The translations under genes were made by a program, and so were the position numbers. A stretch of 32,563 nt of DNA from Fusobacterium perfoetens (lineage in GTDB: Bacteria; Fusobacteriota; Fusobacteriia; Fusobacteriales; Fusobacteriaceae), in assembly GCF_021531475.1 (NCBI RefSeq), contig NZ_JADYTX010000026.1, forward strand, positions 1-32,563. The letters run 5' to 3'. Position 1 is the stretch's first letter. The number at the start of each line of letters is the position of its first letter. Below are positions 8,283 to 19,470 of the stretch, piece by piece. Under the pieces are notes generated by a model, which saw only the letters and a program-made list of their open reading frames with translations, had not been told where the DNA came from and made no database searches.

Positions 8283-8311
8283 ATTATACTCTTTATTTTC
8301 TTAATTGTCAA
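8283..8311 (-). promoter_or_regulatory. Consensus promoter of the DUF3798 ABC operon
   Basis: Minus strand TTGACA (8306-8311), a 17-base spacer, and TATAAT (8283-8288): a perfect match to the sigma70/SigA consensus. The untranslated leader to the ATG at 8192 is about 85 bases. Confidence 0.85.
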
Positions 8312-8820
8312 TTTTTTTTAGTGGCTTATTTTTCTAAATTTTATATCACATCATTTCATTTAGTCTCATATTTTATATAATTTTAAAACTTTTAATTTGA
8401 TTATTTTTTTATAAAATTGCCATTTTTATTACTTAATTAAACGATATTCATTTTTTAGATAACATATATTTATTTTTTATATTTTTTATTTTTTTATTCT
8501 AAAATTTATGATTTTTTATAAAAATATATTAAAATATAAAATTTTTTGTTTTTTCACATAATAAAGTTTTTTTACAATCTAACTTTTTTAATATTTTTAT
8601 TTTTTATCATTATATTTTATTCTATCCAAACTATAATTTTAAATTTTTCACTCTATTTTAAAATGTCATTTATTTTTTTTATAATTAATATCATCTTTAT
8701 TTATACTAAAGGACTATTTTTTTAATATAGTAAAAATATTTTTTTCTTTTATAATTCAAATAAAAATATAATTTAATAATAAATTTCCTACATTTTAATA
8801 AAAAAAATTAAAAATTTTTC
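8312..8820. other. AT-rich intergenic stretch without recognisable genes
   Basis: About 500 bases between the divergent DUF3798 operon and the liv leader consist almost only of A and T with long T runs. No open frame with a ribosome binding site, no tRNA and no clear hairpin with GC pairs can be seen. It could hold upstream promoter elements or curved DNA, but nothing specific can be supported. Confidence 0.6.
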
Positions 8821-8849
8821 TTGCTTTTTTGTTTATTTTGTTTTATACT
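8821..8849 (+). promoter_or_regulatory. Promoter of the liv leader
   Basis: TTGCTT (8821-8826), a 17-base spacer and TATACT (8844-8849) give a good SigA-type promoter. The start site would be near 8856, about 35 bases before the small ORF. No comparable promoter is visible directly before livJ, so this is the likely promoter of the liv operon. Confidence 0.65.
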
Positions 8850-8891
8850 TACCTCAACAAATAAAAAACGAATTTAAAAAGGAGGAAGAAT

Positions 8892-8981
8892 ATGTCTTTA
8901 ATACTTAGCATAATATTTGTCATATGTATAATACTGATTATAATAAAAAATACAATCAAATATGCAGATGTTTATTGTTAG
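8892..8981 (+). CDS. 29-aa Ile/Leu/Val-rich small protein, candidate liv leader peptide
   Basis: A 30-codon ORF (29 residues plus TAG) with a very good ribosome binding site: GGAGG at 8881-8885, six bases before the ATG, behind a good promoter. It begins MSLILSIIFV and ends YADVYC. Ten residues are Ile, three Leu and two Val, so 15 of 29 are branched-chain; eight of the ten Ile codons are ATA, whereas livJ just downstream uses almost only ATT and ATC. The next features are a terminator (9113-9141) and the branched-chain amino acid importer genes, which suggests a leader peptide read by the ribosome to control transcription. The alternative is a small single-span membrane protein or the remnant of a transporter N-terminus, since such peptides are also Ile-rich. 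Confidence 0.6.
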   Translation: MSLILSIIFVICIILIIIKNTIKYADVYC

Positions 8982-9031
8982 GGAAAATTTCGGTCATATT
9001 CTGTCGCTTCTATTTAAAATAAATTTTGTAT

Positions 9032-9071
9032 AGTTTAAACTAAAATTTTAAAGGATTTTTTAGATTAAACT
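9032..9071 (+). promoter_or_regulatory. Leader hairpin between the small ORF and the liv terminator
   Basis: Arms of 14 bases (9032-9045 and 9058-9071) pair at 13 positions with one A-A mismatch around a 12-base loop. It sits between the leader ORF and the terminator. It is AT-only in the stem apart from two G-C pairs, so its stability is modest. It may be part of the leader's alternative folding. Confidence 0.35.
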
Positions 9072-9112
9072 TTAATTTTCAGGAATGTGATTTTTAATAT
9101 TAGAAGATTTTG

Positions 9113-9141
9113 GGATAACCTAACAAGGTTGTCCTTTTTTT
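9113..9141 (+). terminator. Rho-independent terminator upstream of livJ (possible attenuator)
   Basis: GGATAACCT (9113-9121) pairs with AGGTTGTCC (9126-9134; one U-G pair) around a four-base loop and is followed by seven Ts. It lies 51 bases before the livJ ATG, with no convincing promoter in between, so transcription must pass it to reach the liv genes. This is the position expected for an attenuator. Confidence 0.8.
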
Positions 9142-9191
9142 ATAAAAAAATTTTTAATTGAAATTTTAAATATATTAAGGGAGGGATTTTT

Positions 9192-10337
9192 ATGAAAAAA
9201 CTAAATACTTTTTTAATGGGTGCTTCTTTATTTCTTGTAGCTTGTGGGGGAACAAAAGAAAATTCTACTGATTCTAACGTTATGAAAGTTGGAGGAATTG
9301 GACCTTTAACAGGACCTCTTGCTATCTATGGTGTAAGTTCTACAAATGGTTCTAAACTTGCTATGGAAGAAATCAATAAAAACGGTGGAATTCTTGGAAA
9401 ACAAGTTGAATACATTGTTCTTGATGAGAAAGGAGACTCTACAGAGGCTGTTACTGCTTACAATAGATTAGTTGATGAAGGAGTTGTAGCTCTTATTGGA
9501 GATATCACTTCTAAACCATCACTTGCTGTTGCTGAAGTTGCTGCCCAAGATAATCTTCCTATGATTACTCCAACAGGAACTCAATTTAATATTACTGAAG
9601 CTGGAGCAAATGTATTCCGTGTATGTTTTACTGACCCTTATCAAGGTGTCGTTCTTGCAAACTTTGCTAAAAATAACTTAAATGCAAAAACTGTAGCTGT
9701 TGTAGTTAATAACTCAAGTGACTATTCTGATGGAGTTGCAAAGGCATTTGTTGAACAAGCTGAAAAACTTGGTTTAAAAGTTGTAGCCAAAGAGGGATAT
9801 TCTGATGGAGATAAAGATTTCAGAGCTCAACTTACAAAAATTCTTCCAACTAATCCTGATGTTCTTGTAGTCCCAGATTATTATGAACAAGTAGCTTTAA
9901 TTACTGTTCAAGCTAGAGAAGTTGGACTAAAATCTACTTTCATCGGTCCTGATGGTTGGGACGGAGTATCAAAAACTCTTGACTCTAGTGCTTATGGAGC
10001 TGTAGAAAATTCATATTTCACTAACCATTATTCATTACAAGATACTTCTCCAAAAGTTCAAAATTTCTTAAAAGCATATAGAGAAACTTATAATGAAGAT
10101 CCTTCTGCTTTCTCTGCTTTATCATATGATGCTGCTTATATGTTAAAAGCTGCAATGGAAAAAGCTGGTTCTACTGATAAACAAGCTGTAGTGGATGCTC
10201 TTAAAACTCTTGATTATGATGGTGTAACAGGACATTTAACATTCGATAAAAAAAATAACCCTGTTAAAGCTGTTACAGTTTTAAAAATTGTAAATGGTGA
10301 ATACACATTTGACTCTGTTGTGGAACCTACTAAATAG
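9192..10337 (+). CDS. livJ: Branched-chain amino acid ABC transporter substrate-binding lipoprotein
   Basis: A 381-residue binding protein of the LivJ/LivK type (periplasmic-binding fold type I, Peripla_BP_6). The signal peptide ends in a lipobox LVAC with Cys18 as the lipidated residue, so the protein is membrane-anchored. Family blocks include KVGGIGPLTGPLAIYG near residue 32, ALIGDITSKPSLAVA, PMITPTGTQ, and FSALSYDAAYMLKAAMEKAG near residue 310. It captures Leu, Ile and Val, or related amino acids, for LivHMGF. GGGAGGG precedes the ATG. It is the first gene of the operon, and a hairpin separates it from livH. The exact ligand is inferred from family and context. Confidence 0.92.
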   Translation: MKKLNTFLMGASLFLVACGGTKENSTDSNVMKVGGIGPLTGPLAIYGVSSTNGSKLAMEEINKNGGILGKQVEYIVLDEKGDSTEAVTAYNRLVDEGVVALIGDITSKPSLAVAEVAAQDNLPMITPTGTQFNITEAGANVFRVCFTDPYQGVVLANFAKNNLNAKTVAVVVNNSSDYSDGVAKAFVEQAEKLGLKVVAKEGYSDGDKDFRAQLTKILPTNPDVLVVPDYYEQVALITVQAREVGLKSTFIGPDGWDGVSKTLDSSAYGAVENSYFTNHYSLQDTSPKVQNFLKAYRETYNEDPSAFSALSYDAAYMLKAAMEKAGSTDKQAVVDALKTLDYDGVTGHLTFDKKNNPVKAVTVLKIVNGEYTFDSVVEPTK

Positions 10338-10357
10338 ATAATAATTATGTTAGGAAT

Positions 10358-10396
10358 AGAGCTGAAAATAAAATATAATTTTACTCTCAGCTCTCC
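10358..10396 (+). terminator. Intercistronic hairpin between livJ and livH
   Basis: AGAGCTGA (10358-10365) pairs with TCAGCTCT (10389-10396), and the interior can extend the stem through TAAAAT/ATTTTA. The tail after it is only moderately T-rich, so it may be a partial terminator or an RNA-stabilising element that raises livJ over the downstream genes, like the hairpin at 6956-6990. Confidence 0.55.
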
Positions 10397-10426
10397 TACT
10401 TTAAATAAATTTTTAAGGAGAGAAAT

Positions 10427-11311
10427 ATGGAATTTTTACTTCAAATTATAAATGGTTTACAGATAGGAAGTATCTATGCTCTTATATCACTTGGATATAC
10501 AATGGTTTATGGTATTGCTCAATTGATTAACTTTGCTCACGGAGATATTATTATGGTAGGAGCATATGTTTCTCTTTTCAGCATTCCAGCTTTTGCAAGA
10601 ATGGGATTACCCGTATGGCTTACTATGATACCAGCTATTTTTATTTGTGTTCTTTTAGGTATGCTTACAGAAAGAATAGCTTATAGACCTCTTAGAAATT
10701 CTCCAAGAATTTCCAATCTTATTACAGCCATAGGAGTAAGTCTATTCTTAGAAAATCTTTTTATGAAATTATTTACTCCAAATACAAGACCTTTCCCAAA
10801 AGTTTTCACTCAACCTCCTTTGACTTTTGGAGGACTTCATTTAAACTTTGGAACTGTGGTTACTATTGCAGTAACACTTGTTCTTTCTATGGGATTACAA
10901 TATTTTATGAAAAAAACAAAATATGGTAAAGCGATGCTTGCTACGAGCGAGGATTATGGAGCAGCAAAACTTGTTGGAATAAATGTAGATCACACTATCC
11001 AACTTACATTTGCAATAGGAAGTGGACTTGCTGCAGTCGCTGCTGTTCTTTATGTAGCTTCTTATCCACAAGTTCAACCTCTTATGGGGTCTATGCCAGG
11101 AATTAAGGCATTTATTGCTGCTGTTCTTGGAGGAATTGGAATTCTTCCAGGAGCTGTATTAGGAGGATTTATTCTTGGAATAGTTGAAAGTCTTACAAGG
11201 GCATATCTTTCTTCTCAACTTGCAGATGCTTTTGTTTTTGCAATATTAATTATTGTACTTTTAGTAAAACCTACTGGTATTTTAGGTAAAAATATAAGAG
11301 AAAAAGTATAG
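10427..11311 (+). CDS. livH: Branched-chain amino acid ABC transporter permease LivH
   Basis: A 294-residue inner-membrane permease with about eight hydrophobic segments. The N-terminal block LISLGYTMVYGIAQLINFAHGDIIMVGAY is diagnostic for LivH. The cytoplasmic ATPase-contact loop lies around KYGKAMLATSEDYGAAKLVGINVD (near residue 165-190), and the C-terminus has VKPTGILGK. It pairs with LivM to form the translocation channel. AAGGAG lies just before the ATG, and the gap to livM is 15 bases. Confidence 0.93.
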   Translation: MEFLLQIINGLQIGSIYALISLGYTMVYGIAQLINFAHGDIIMVGAYVSLFSIPAFARMGLPVWLTMIPAIFICVLLGMLTERIAYRPLRNSPRISNLITAIGVSLFLENLFMKLFTPNTRPFPKVFTQPPLTFGGLHLNFGTVVTIAVTLVLSMGLQYFMKKTKYGKAMLATSEDYGAAKLVGINVDHTIQLTFAIGSGLAAVAAVLYVASYPQVQPLMGSMPGIKAFIAAVLGGIGILPGAVLGGFILGIVESLTRAYLSSQLADAFVFAILIIVLLVKPTGILGKNIREKV

Positions 11312-11326
11312 GAGGAGTTTTAAATT

Positions 11327-12304
11327 ATGGATAAATATAAAAAATTAAGTTATATATTTACTCTTGTACTGGTTTTAGTACTTTATGCAGTTATTGGTGG
11401 ACTTATTGGTCTAGGAATAATCTCAAGATATCAGACAGGTATATTAATTATCATTTGTATCAATATTATTTTAGCTGTTAGTCTTAATATTACAGTTGGT
11501 TGTCTTGGACAGATTACAATTGGTCATGCTGGTTTTATGTCTGTGGGAGCTTACGCTGCTGCACTTTTCTCAAAATCAGGAATTATTGACGGAATTCCTG
11601 GATATATTTTAGCACTTATTATTGGAGGAATAGTTGCTGGTATAATTGGAGTTATCATAGGTATTCCAGCTTTAAGACTTAACGGAGATTATCTTGCAAT
11701 AATTACATTAGCCTTTGGAGAAATTATAAGAGTTTTAATAGAATATTTTAAATTTACTGGTGGAGCTCAAGGACTTCGTGGAATTCCACGCACAAGTAGC
11801 AGTTTTACGATAATTTATTTTGTGACAATTATTTCTGTTGTGATAATGTTTTCTCTTATGACTAGCCGCCATGGACGTGCTGTTTTAGCTATCCGTGATG
11901 ATGAAATAGCTAGTGGAGCATCTGGGGTAAATACTACTTATTACAAAACATTTGCATTTACAGTATCAGCTATCTTTGCAGGTGTTGCTGGGGCAGTTTA
12001 TGCTCATCATTTAGGAATTTTAGGGGCAAAACAATTTGACTTCAATTACTCAATCAACATTCTTACAATGGTTGTTCTTGGAGGAATGGGAAGTTTTACA
12101 GGTTCTATTCTTTCTGCTATTGCCCTTACTATTCTACCAGAAATTCTTCGTGGATTTTCTGATTATCGTATGATTATTTATTCATTACTTTTAATTCTAA
12201 CTATGATATTCCGTCCAACTGGTTTATTTGGACGTAAGGAATTTCAAATCACACCAATTATCAGAAAATTTGTAAAGAGCAAGGAGGAGAAAAAAGATGA
12301 ATAG
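11327..12304 (+). CDS. livM: Branched-chain amino acid ABC transporter permease LivM
   Basis: A 325-residue inner-membrane permease. The conserved LivM block GQITIGHAGFMSVGAYAAAL lies near residue 65, the ATPase-contact loop with RHGRAVLAIRDDEIASGASG near residue 190, and FRPTGLFGRKEF near the C-terminus before a basic tail. It forms the channel with LivH. GGAGG precedes the ATG, and the 3' end overlaps livG by 8 bases, so LivM and LivG translation are coupled. Confidence 0.93.
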   Translation: MDKYKKLSYIFTLVLVLVLYAVIGGLIGLGIISRYQTGILIIICINIILAVSLNITVGCLGQITIGHAGFMSVGAYAAALFSKSGIIDGIPGYILALIIGGIVAGIIGVIIGIPALRLNGDYLAIITLAFGEIIRVLIEYFKFTGGAQGLRGIPRTSSSFTIIYFVTIISVVIMFSLMTSRHGRAVLAIRDDEIASGASGVNTTYYKTFAFTVSAIFAGVAGAVYAHHLGILGAKQFDFNYSINILTMVVLGGMGSFTGSILSAIALTILPEILRGFSDYRMIIYSLLLILTMIFRPTGLFGRKEFQITPIIRKFVKSKEEKKDE

Positions 12305-13076
12305 CGATAAAGTAATACTTAGTGCAAAATACATCTCAATCACCTTTGGTGCATTAAAAGCTGTAACAGATTTTAATCTTGAAATAAAGGAAAATGAACT
12401 TGTTGGTCTTATTGGTCCAAACGGAGCTGGAAAAACGACTGTCTTTAATATTTTGACAGGAGTTTATTCTCCTACAAGTGGAAAATATCAGTTCAATGGA
12501 GAAAATATTACAAAAACTCCTACATACAATCTTGTAAAAAAAGGACTTGCTAGAACCTTTCAAAACATAAGACTTTTTAAATATCTATCTGTTCTTGATA
12601 ATGTTCTTGTAGCAAATAATTTTAATATGAAATATGGTATTTTAAGTGGTATTTTCCGTTTTCCAAATTATTGGAAAGAAGAAAATGAGGCAAAAGAAAA
12701 AGCAATGAAACTTTTAAAAATATTTGATCTTGATGGATATGCTGATACTGCAGCTGGAAATCTTCCATATGGAAAACAAAGAAAGCTTGAAATTGCCCGT
12801 GCTATGGCAACAAATCCAAAACTTCTTTTACTTGATGAACCTGCAGCTGGTATGAATCCCACTGAAACTGAAGAACTTATGAATACTATTCGTTTAATAA
12901 GAGATCGCTTTAATATTGCAATTCTTTTGATTGAACACGATATGAAACTTGTTCTTGGAATCTGTGAAAGATTGGTAGTTCTTGATCATGGAAATATTAT
13001 TGCATCTGGAAAGCCTGTAAATGTAATCAATGATCCTGCAGTTATTACAGCTTATCTAGGGCAAGAGGAGGAATAA
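12297..13076 (+). CDS. livG: Branched-chain amino acid ABC transporter ATP-binding protein LivG
   Basis: A 259-residue single-domain ABC ATPase. Walker A is GPNGAGKTT (about residues 40-48), the signature is LPYGKQRKLEIARAM with Pro-Tyr in place of the usual Ser-Gly, as often in LivG, and Walker B is LLLLDEPAAGMNP followed by the switch His in LIEHDM. The long insert between Walker A and the signature is typical of LivG. GGAGG inside the end of livM precedes the ATG. Confidence 0.94.
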   Translation: MNSDKVILSAKYISITFGALKAVTDFNLEIKENELVGLIGPNGAGKTTVFNILTGVYSPTSGKYQFNGENITKTPTYNLVKKGLARTFQNIRLFKYLSVLDNVLVANNFNMKYGILSGIFRFPNYWKEENEAKEKAMKLLKIFDLDGYADTAAGNLPYGKQRKLEIARAMATNPKLLLLDEPAAGMNPTETEELMNTIRLIRDRFNIAILLIEHDMKLVLGICERLVVLDHGNIIASGKPVNVINDPAVITAYLGQEEE

Positions 13077-13080
13077 TTTT

Positions 13081-13803
13081 ATGGAAAATAAAACAATGCT
13101 TGAAATAAAAGATTTACATGTTTATTATGATAATATTCACGCTCTTAAAGGTGTTTCTTTAAAAGTAAAAGAGGGAGAAATTGTTTCTCTTATCGGAGCT
13201 AATGGAGCTGGAAAAACTACAACTTTACAAACCATTTCTGGACTAATTTCTTCTAGAGAGGGAAAAATTGTTTTTCATGGAAAAGATATTACAAAAGAAA
13301 AGCCTCACTTAATATGTCAGGCTGGAATTGCACAAGTTCCAGAAGGAAGAAGAATTTTTACAAAATTAGCTGTTAAAGATAATTTAAAGTTGGGAGCATT
13401 TACAGTGAATGATACTCCTGAAAATCTTGAAAAGGACAGAGCAAAATTCTATAAAAATTTTCCTAGAATGTCTGAAAGAAAAAATCAGATGGCAGGTACA
13501 CTTTCTGGAGGAGAACAACAGATGCTTGCAATGGGTAGAGCTATTATGAGTAGACCAAAACTTCTTATTTTAGATGAGCCATCTATGGGACTTTCTCCTT
13601 TATTTGTTAAAGAAATATTCTCAGTAATCAAAAAATTAAGAGATGACGGAGTTACTATTCTGCTTGTTGAACAAAATGCAAAAATGGCTCTTTCCATAGC
13701 CGATTATGCTTATGTTATTGAAACTGGAAAGATCACTCTTGAGGGAAAAGCACAAGATTTATTAAATAATCCTGAAATTAAAAAAGCTTATCTTGGAGCT
13801 TAA
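13081..13803 (+). CDS. livF: Branched-chain amino acid ABC transporter ATP-binding protein LivF
   Basis: A 240-residue ABC ATPase with Walker A GANGAGKTTT (about residues 38-47), the LivF block VPEGRRIFTKLAVKDNL, signature LSGGEQQMLAMGRA, Walker B LLILDEPSMGLSP and LLVEQNA. It forms the ATPase heterodimer with LivG. It begins four bases after the livG stop and is the last gene of the operon, followed by a terminator shared with the opposing atp operon. Confidence 0.94.
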   Translation: MENKTMLEIKDLHVYYDNIHALKGVSLKVKEGEIVSLIGANGAGKTTTLQTISGLISSREGKIVFHGKDITKEKPHLICQAGIAQVPEGRRIFTKLAVKDNLKLGAFTVNDTPENLEKDRAKFYKNFPRMSERKNQMAGTLSGGEQQMLAMGRAIMSRPKLLILDEPSMGLSPLFVKEIFSVIKKLRDDGVTILLVEQNAKMALSIADYAYVIETGKITLEGKAQDLLNNPEIKKAYLGA

Positions 13804-13817
13804 AAGAAAATATTATA

Positions 13818-13856
13818 AAAAAATTGAAAGGGGAAAACTCCTCTTTCAATTTTTTA
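13818..13856. terminator. Bidirectional terminator shared by liv and atp operons
   Basis: TTGAAAGGGGA (13824-13834) pairs with TCCTCTTTCAA (13839-13849; one G-U pair) around a four-base loop. An A run on the left and a T run on the right give a U-tract in either direction. It lies between the ends of livF and atpC, which face each other. Confidence 0.88.
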
Positions 13857-13859
13857 TTA

Positions 13860-14267
13860 TTATAATAATTTTTCTGCTACTTTTACTTTCATTAAAGCAT
13901 CTTGAAGAGATTTTTGAGCTAACATAATTTGTTTATCTTCATTTAATTTCTTCAATTTTTCTTGAGCTAATTGAACTTCTCTTTTAGCAGTTTCTATATC
14001 TATTTCTTCTGGAAGTAGAGCTTCATCTACTATTATTACAACTTTATTGCTATTTACTTCAATAAATCCATTTGAAATATAATATTTTACTTCATTACCT
14101 TTTTCTATTCTGACTTTTATCTCCTCAGGTTTTAATCCAGCTACAAATGGAGCGTGATTTGGTAAAATTCCCATATCTCCCTCTGTAGTTCTAACCTTTA
14201 AAAACTCAATGTCTTGAGAAAATTTTTTTCCAATAGGAGTTACTATTTCAAGTCTAAAGTTTGCCAT
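13860..14267 (-). CDS. atpC: F1Fo ATP synthase epsilon subunit
   Basis: A 135-residue subunit of the F1 central stalk. It has the N-terminal beta-sandwich (FRLEIVTPIGKKF, GDMGILPNHAPFVAGL near residue 40) and the C-terminal helical hairpin rich in Lys, Glu and Leu (residues about 90-135). It couples the c-ring to the catalytic head and can inhibit ATP hydrolysis. It is the last gene of the atp operon, two bases after the atpD stop. Confidence 0.95.
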   Translation of the reverse strand: MANFRLEIVTPIGKKFSQDIEFLKVRTTEGDMGILPNHAPFVAGLKPEEIKVRIEKGNEVKYYISNGFIEVNSNKVVIIVDEALLPEEIDIETAKREVQLAQEKLKKLNEDKQIMLAQKSLQDALMKVKVAEKLL

Positions 14268-14269
14268 AA

Positions 14270-16550
<2,281 letters not shown>

Positions 16551-16564
16551 ATGCTCACCTCTTT

Positions 16565-18070
16565 TTATTTAATATATGATTTTTTAAATTCAGTTATTGC
16601 ATCTGATATTTTCTTTTCTAATTCCTCATCAAGAGCTTTTTTCTCTCTTATTGTTTTTAATATATCTGTTGTATTTTTTAATTCTTTTATTAATGATACT
16701 TCAAAATCTAGAACTTTATCAACAGGAATATCATCAAAGAAACCTTTAGTTACTGCGTAGAAAGATATTACTTGTTCTTCTACTGGGTAAGGTTTGTTTT
16801 GAGGTTGTTTTAACATAGCCATTATTCTATGTCCTCTTTCTAATTGAGCCTTAGTTGATTTATCTAGGTCTGATCCAAATTGAGCAAATGTTAAAAGCTC
16901 TGTATATTGTGCAAGTTCTAGTTTAACTTTTGCAGCAACTTGTTTCATAGCTTTTATTTGAGCTGCTCCTCCAACCCTTGATACAGATATACCTGCGTCG
17001 ATAGCTGGTCTGAATCCTGAGTTGAATAGTTGTGAATCAAGGAATATTTGTCCGTCTGTAATTGATATTACGTTTGTTGGAATGTATGCTGCTACGTCTC
17101 CAGCTTGTGTTTCAATGATAGGTAAAGCTGTTATAGAACCTCCACCTAATTCATCAGAAAGTTTTGCTGCTCTTTCAAGAAGTCTTGAGTGTAGATAGAA
17201 TACGTCTCCAGGATATGCCTCTCTTCCAGGTGGTCTTTTTAATAGAAGGGACATTTCTCTATAGGCAACAGCATGTTTTGTAAGGTCATCATATACTATT
17301 AATACATGTTCCCCTTTGTCCATAAAATATTCTCCCATAGCAACTCCTGCATATGGTGCCATATATTGTAATGGTGCTGCTTCAGAAGCTGTAGCTGCTA
17401 CTATTGTAGTATATTCCATAGCTCCTAAATCTTCTAATTTTTTATAAATTTGAGCTACTGTAGATCTTTTTTGTCCAATAGCTACATAGATACATTTTAC
17501 TCCTGTACCTTTTTGGTTAATGATAGCGTCAACTGCAACAGCAGTTTTTCCTGTTTGTCTATCTCCAATTATAAGTTCTCTTTGTCCTCTACCAATAGGA
17601 ACCATTCCGTCAATTGATTTTATTCCTGTTTGTAGTGGTTCAAATACTGGTTTTCTTGATATTATTCCTGATGCTTTTCTTTCAAGTTCCATGTATTTAA
17701 CAGGAGTGATTTCTCCTTTTCCGTCAATAGGTTCTCCTAAAGCGTTAACTACTCTTCCTAAAAATTCTTCACCAGCTGGTATTGAAACTATTCTACCAGT
17801 TGATTTTACTTCGTCTCCCTCTCTGATTTGAGAGAAATCTCCGAATATAATAACCCCTACGTTATTTTCTTCTAGGTTAAGTACCATTCCCATTATTTTG
17901 TTAGGGAATTCTAGTAACTCTCCAGCTTTTGCATCGCTAAGTCCATAAACTCTGGCAATACCGTCTCCTACTTCCAATACAGATCCTGAAGTTTTAATAT
18001 CAAGGCTTTTTTTATAGTTTTCTATTTCAGTTTTTATAATATTACTAACCTCTTCTGGTCTGATTCTCAC
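16565..18070 (-). CDS. atpA: F1Fo ATP synthase alpha subunit (GTG start)
   Basis: A 501-residue nucleotide-binding subunit of F1 with P-loop GDRQTGKT (about residues 169-176), the alpha-specific N-terminus ([17 protein letters not shown]), and [11 protein letters not shown] near residue 34. The start codon is GTG at 18068-18070, with GGAGG eight bases upstream. It lies 25 bases after atpH. Confidence 0.96.
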   Translation of the reverse strand: MRIRPEEVSNIIKTEIENYKKSLDIKTSGSVLEVGDGIARVYGLSDAKAGELLEFPNKIMGMVLNLEENNVGVIIFGDFSQIREGDEVKSTGRIVSIPAGEEFLGRVVNALGEPIDGKGEITPVKYMELERKASGIISRKPVFEPLQTGIKSIDGMVPIGRGQRELIIGDRQTGKTAVAVDAIINQKGTGVKCIYVAIGQKRSTVAQIYKKLEDLGAMEYTTIVAATASEAAPLQYMAPYAGVAMGEYFMDKGEHVLIVYDDLTKHAVAYREMSLLLKRPPGREAYPGDVFYLHSRLLERAAKLSDELGGGSITALPIIETQAGDVAAYIPTNVISITDGQIFLDSQLFNSGFRPAIDAGISVSRVGGAAQIKAMKQVAAKVKLELAQYTELLTFAQFGSDLDKSTKAQLERGHRIMAMLKQPQNKPYPVEEQVISFYAVTKGFFDDIPVDKVLDFEVSLIKELKNTTDILKTIREKKALDEELEKKISDAITEFKKSYIK

Positions 18071-18095
18071 CTAATACACCTCCAATATGTGTATG

Positions 18096-18623
18096 TTAAT
18101 TTTGTTTAGCCAATGTTGATAGTTGAGTTTTAATAGTTCCATCTATTATTTTATCTCCTATTTTTAGGATTCCTCCACCTATTATTGACTTATCTACATT
18201 TACTTTAATATTTACTTTTTTCTTTGTACTCTTTTCCAAATTAGCTACAAGTTTAGCTTTTTGAGCTTCAGTAAGTTCCATAGCAAAAGTAGCTTCTACA
18301 TCTAAAATTTGATTTTTTGCATAATATATTTTTAGATATTCTGCCACAATCTCTCTTATATCAGAAACTCTTCCCTTATCTAATAGATAAAATAATATGT
18401 TTTTTACCTCTTGAGATTCATCAACAAAAATTTTATCTAAAAAGCTCTTTTTCTCTTCCAATGAGATTAATGGGTGGTCTATAAGATTTTTAAACTCTTT
18501 ATCTTTTAGATACATTTCCATTAAACTGTTAAGTGCTTCGTATATCTCTTGTAAATTATTATTAGATTCTCCTACAGAAAAGATAGCTTCTGCATATCTT
18601 CTTCCGACTTTATTGTCTGCCAT
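18096..18623 (-). CDS. atpH: F1Fo ATP synthase delta subunit
   Basis: A 175-residue OSCP/delta subunit that holds the F1 head to the b-stalk. The N-terminal helical domain begins NKVGRRYAEAIFSVG, and the conserved C-terminal block is KSIIGGGILKIGDKIIDGTIKTQL. The ATG overlaps the atpF stop by one base (TAATG), which couples their translation. Confidence 0.94.
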   Translation of the reverse strand: MADNKVGRRYAEAIFSVGESNNNLQEIYEALNSLMEMYLKDKEFKNLIDHPLISLEEKKSFLDKIFVDESQEVKNILFYLLDKGRVSDIREIVAEYLKIYYAKNQILDVEATFAMELTEAQKAKLVANLEKSTKKKVNIKVNVDKSIIGGGILKIGDKIIDGTIKTQLSTLAKQN

Positions 18624-19126
18624 TATAGTTCTCCCATTTCATCTATAAAGTTATCTACAAGAGCACTTCCTTTTTTAGAATCTAATTTTTCGTTTATGAT
18701 TTTTTCAGCAAGTTGGATAGCAAGTTTTTGCATTTCTTCTTTTACTTCTTTTCTTGCTCTTTCTTTCATTTTTACAACTTCTATTTCAGCACTTTTAAGC
18801 ATTTTATCTCTTTGGAATGTAGCACTTTTTATTATTTCTTCTCTTCTTTCATCTGCTTTTTTCTCAGCATTTGTAATTATTTCATGAGCTTCATCTTTAG
18901 CTTCTCTTAATATTATTTTAGCCTTTTCTATTTCAGAATTAGCTATTTCTCTATCTTTTTTAGCTTCCTCTAAATCTCCTGATATTTGTTCTCTTCTCTC
19001 TTTTAAGATTTTAGCTAATGGTTTTTTAAAGAATTTATTAAACACAACTACTAAAATAAAGAAGTTTATTATTTGCCAAAACATATTGATATCAATTGAA
19101 ATAGCGGGCATTGTTTGTGCTGCCAA
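18623..19126 (-). CDS. atpF: F1Fo ATP synthase b subunit (TTG start)
   Basis: A 167-residue peripheral stalk subunit: one membrane helix near the N-terminus (about residues 13-31, MFWQIINFFILVVVFNKFF) followed by a long charged coiled coil with many Lys, Glu and Arg. The start is TTG at 19124-19126, supported by AAGGAGGG upstream; an ATG five codons later is the alternative. A single b gene is present, so the stalk is a homodimer. Confidence 0.93.
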   Translation of the reverse strand: MAAQTMPAISIDINMFWQIINFFILVVVFNKFFKKPLAKILKERREQISGDLEEAKKDREIANSEIEKAKIILREAKDEAHEIITNAEKKADERREEIIKSATFQRDKMLKSAEIEVVKMKERARKEVKEEMQKLAIQLAEKIINEKLDSKKGSALVDNFIDEMGEL

Positions 19127-19163
19127 AATGCTCCCTCCTTTCCATTTTTAAAATATCAATTCA

Positions 19164-19442
<279 letters not shown>

Positions 19443-19470
19443 TTACCTCCTAAAATTTTTATTTTTTATA

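Noticed and set aside
9113-9141. Terminator belonging to an independent small-protein gene, with livJ having its own promoter
   Set aside because: No promoter with acceptable -35 and -10 boxes was found in the 50 bases between terminator and livJ; kept only as an alternative.
8892-9191. T-box riboswitch controlling liv
   Set aside because: The conserved T-box sequence (AGGGTGGNACCGCG-like) and a specifier stem are absent; only a leader ORF and terminator can be seen.
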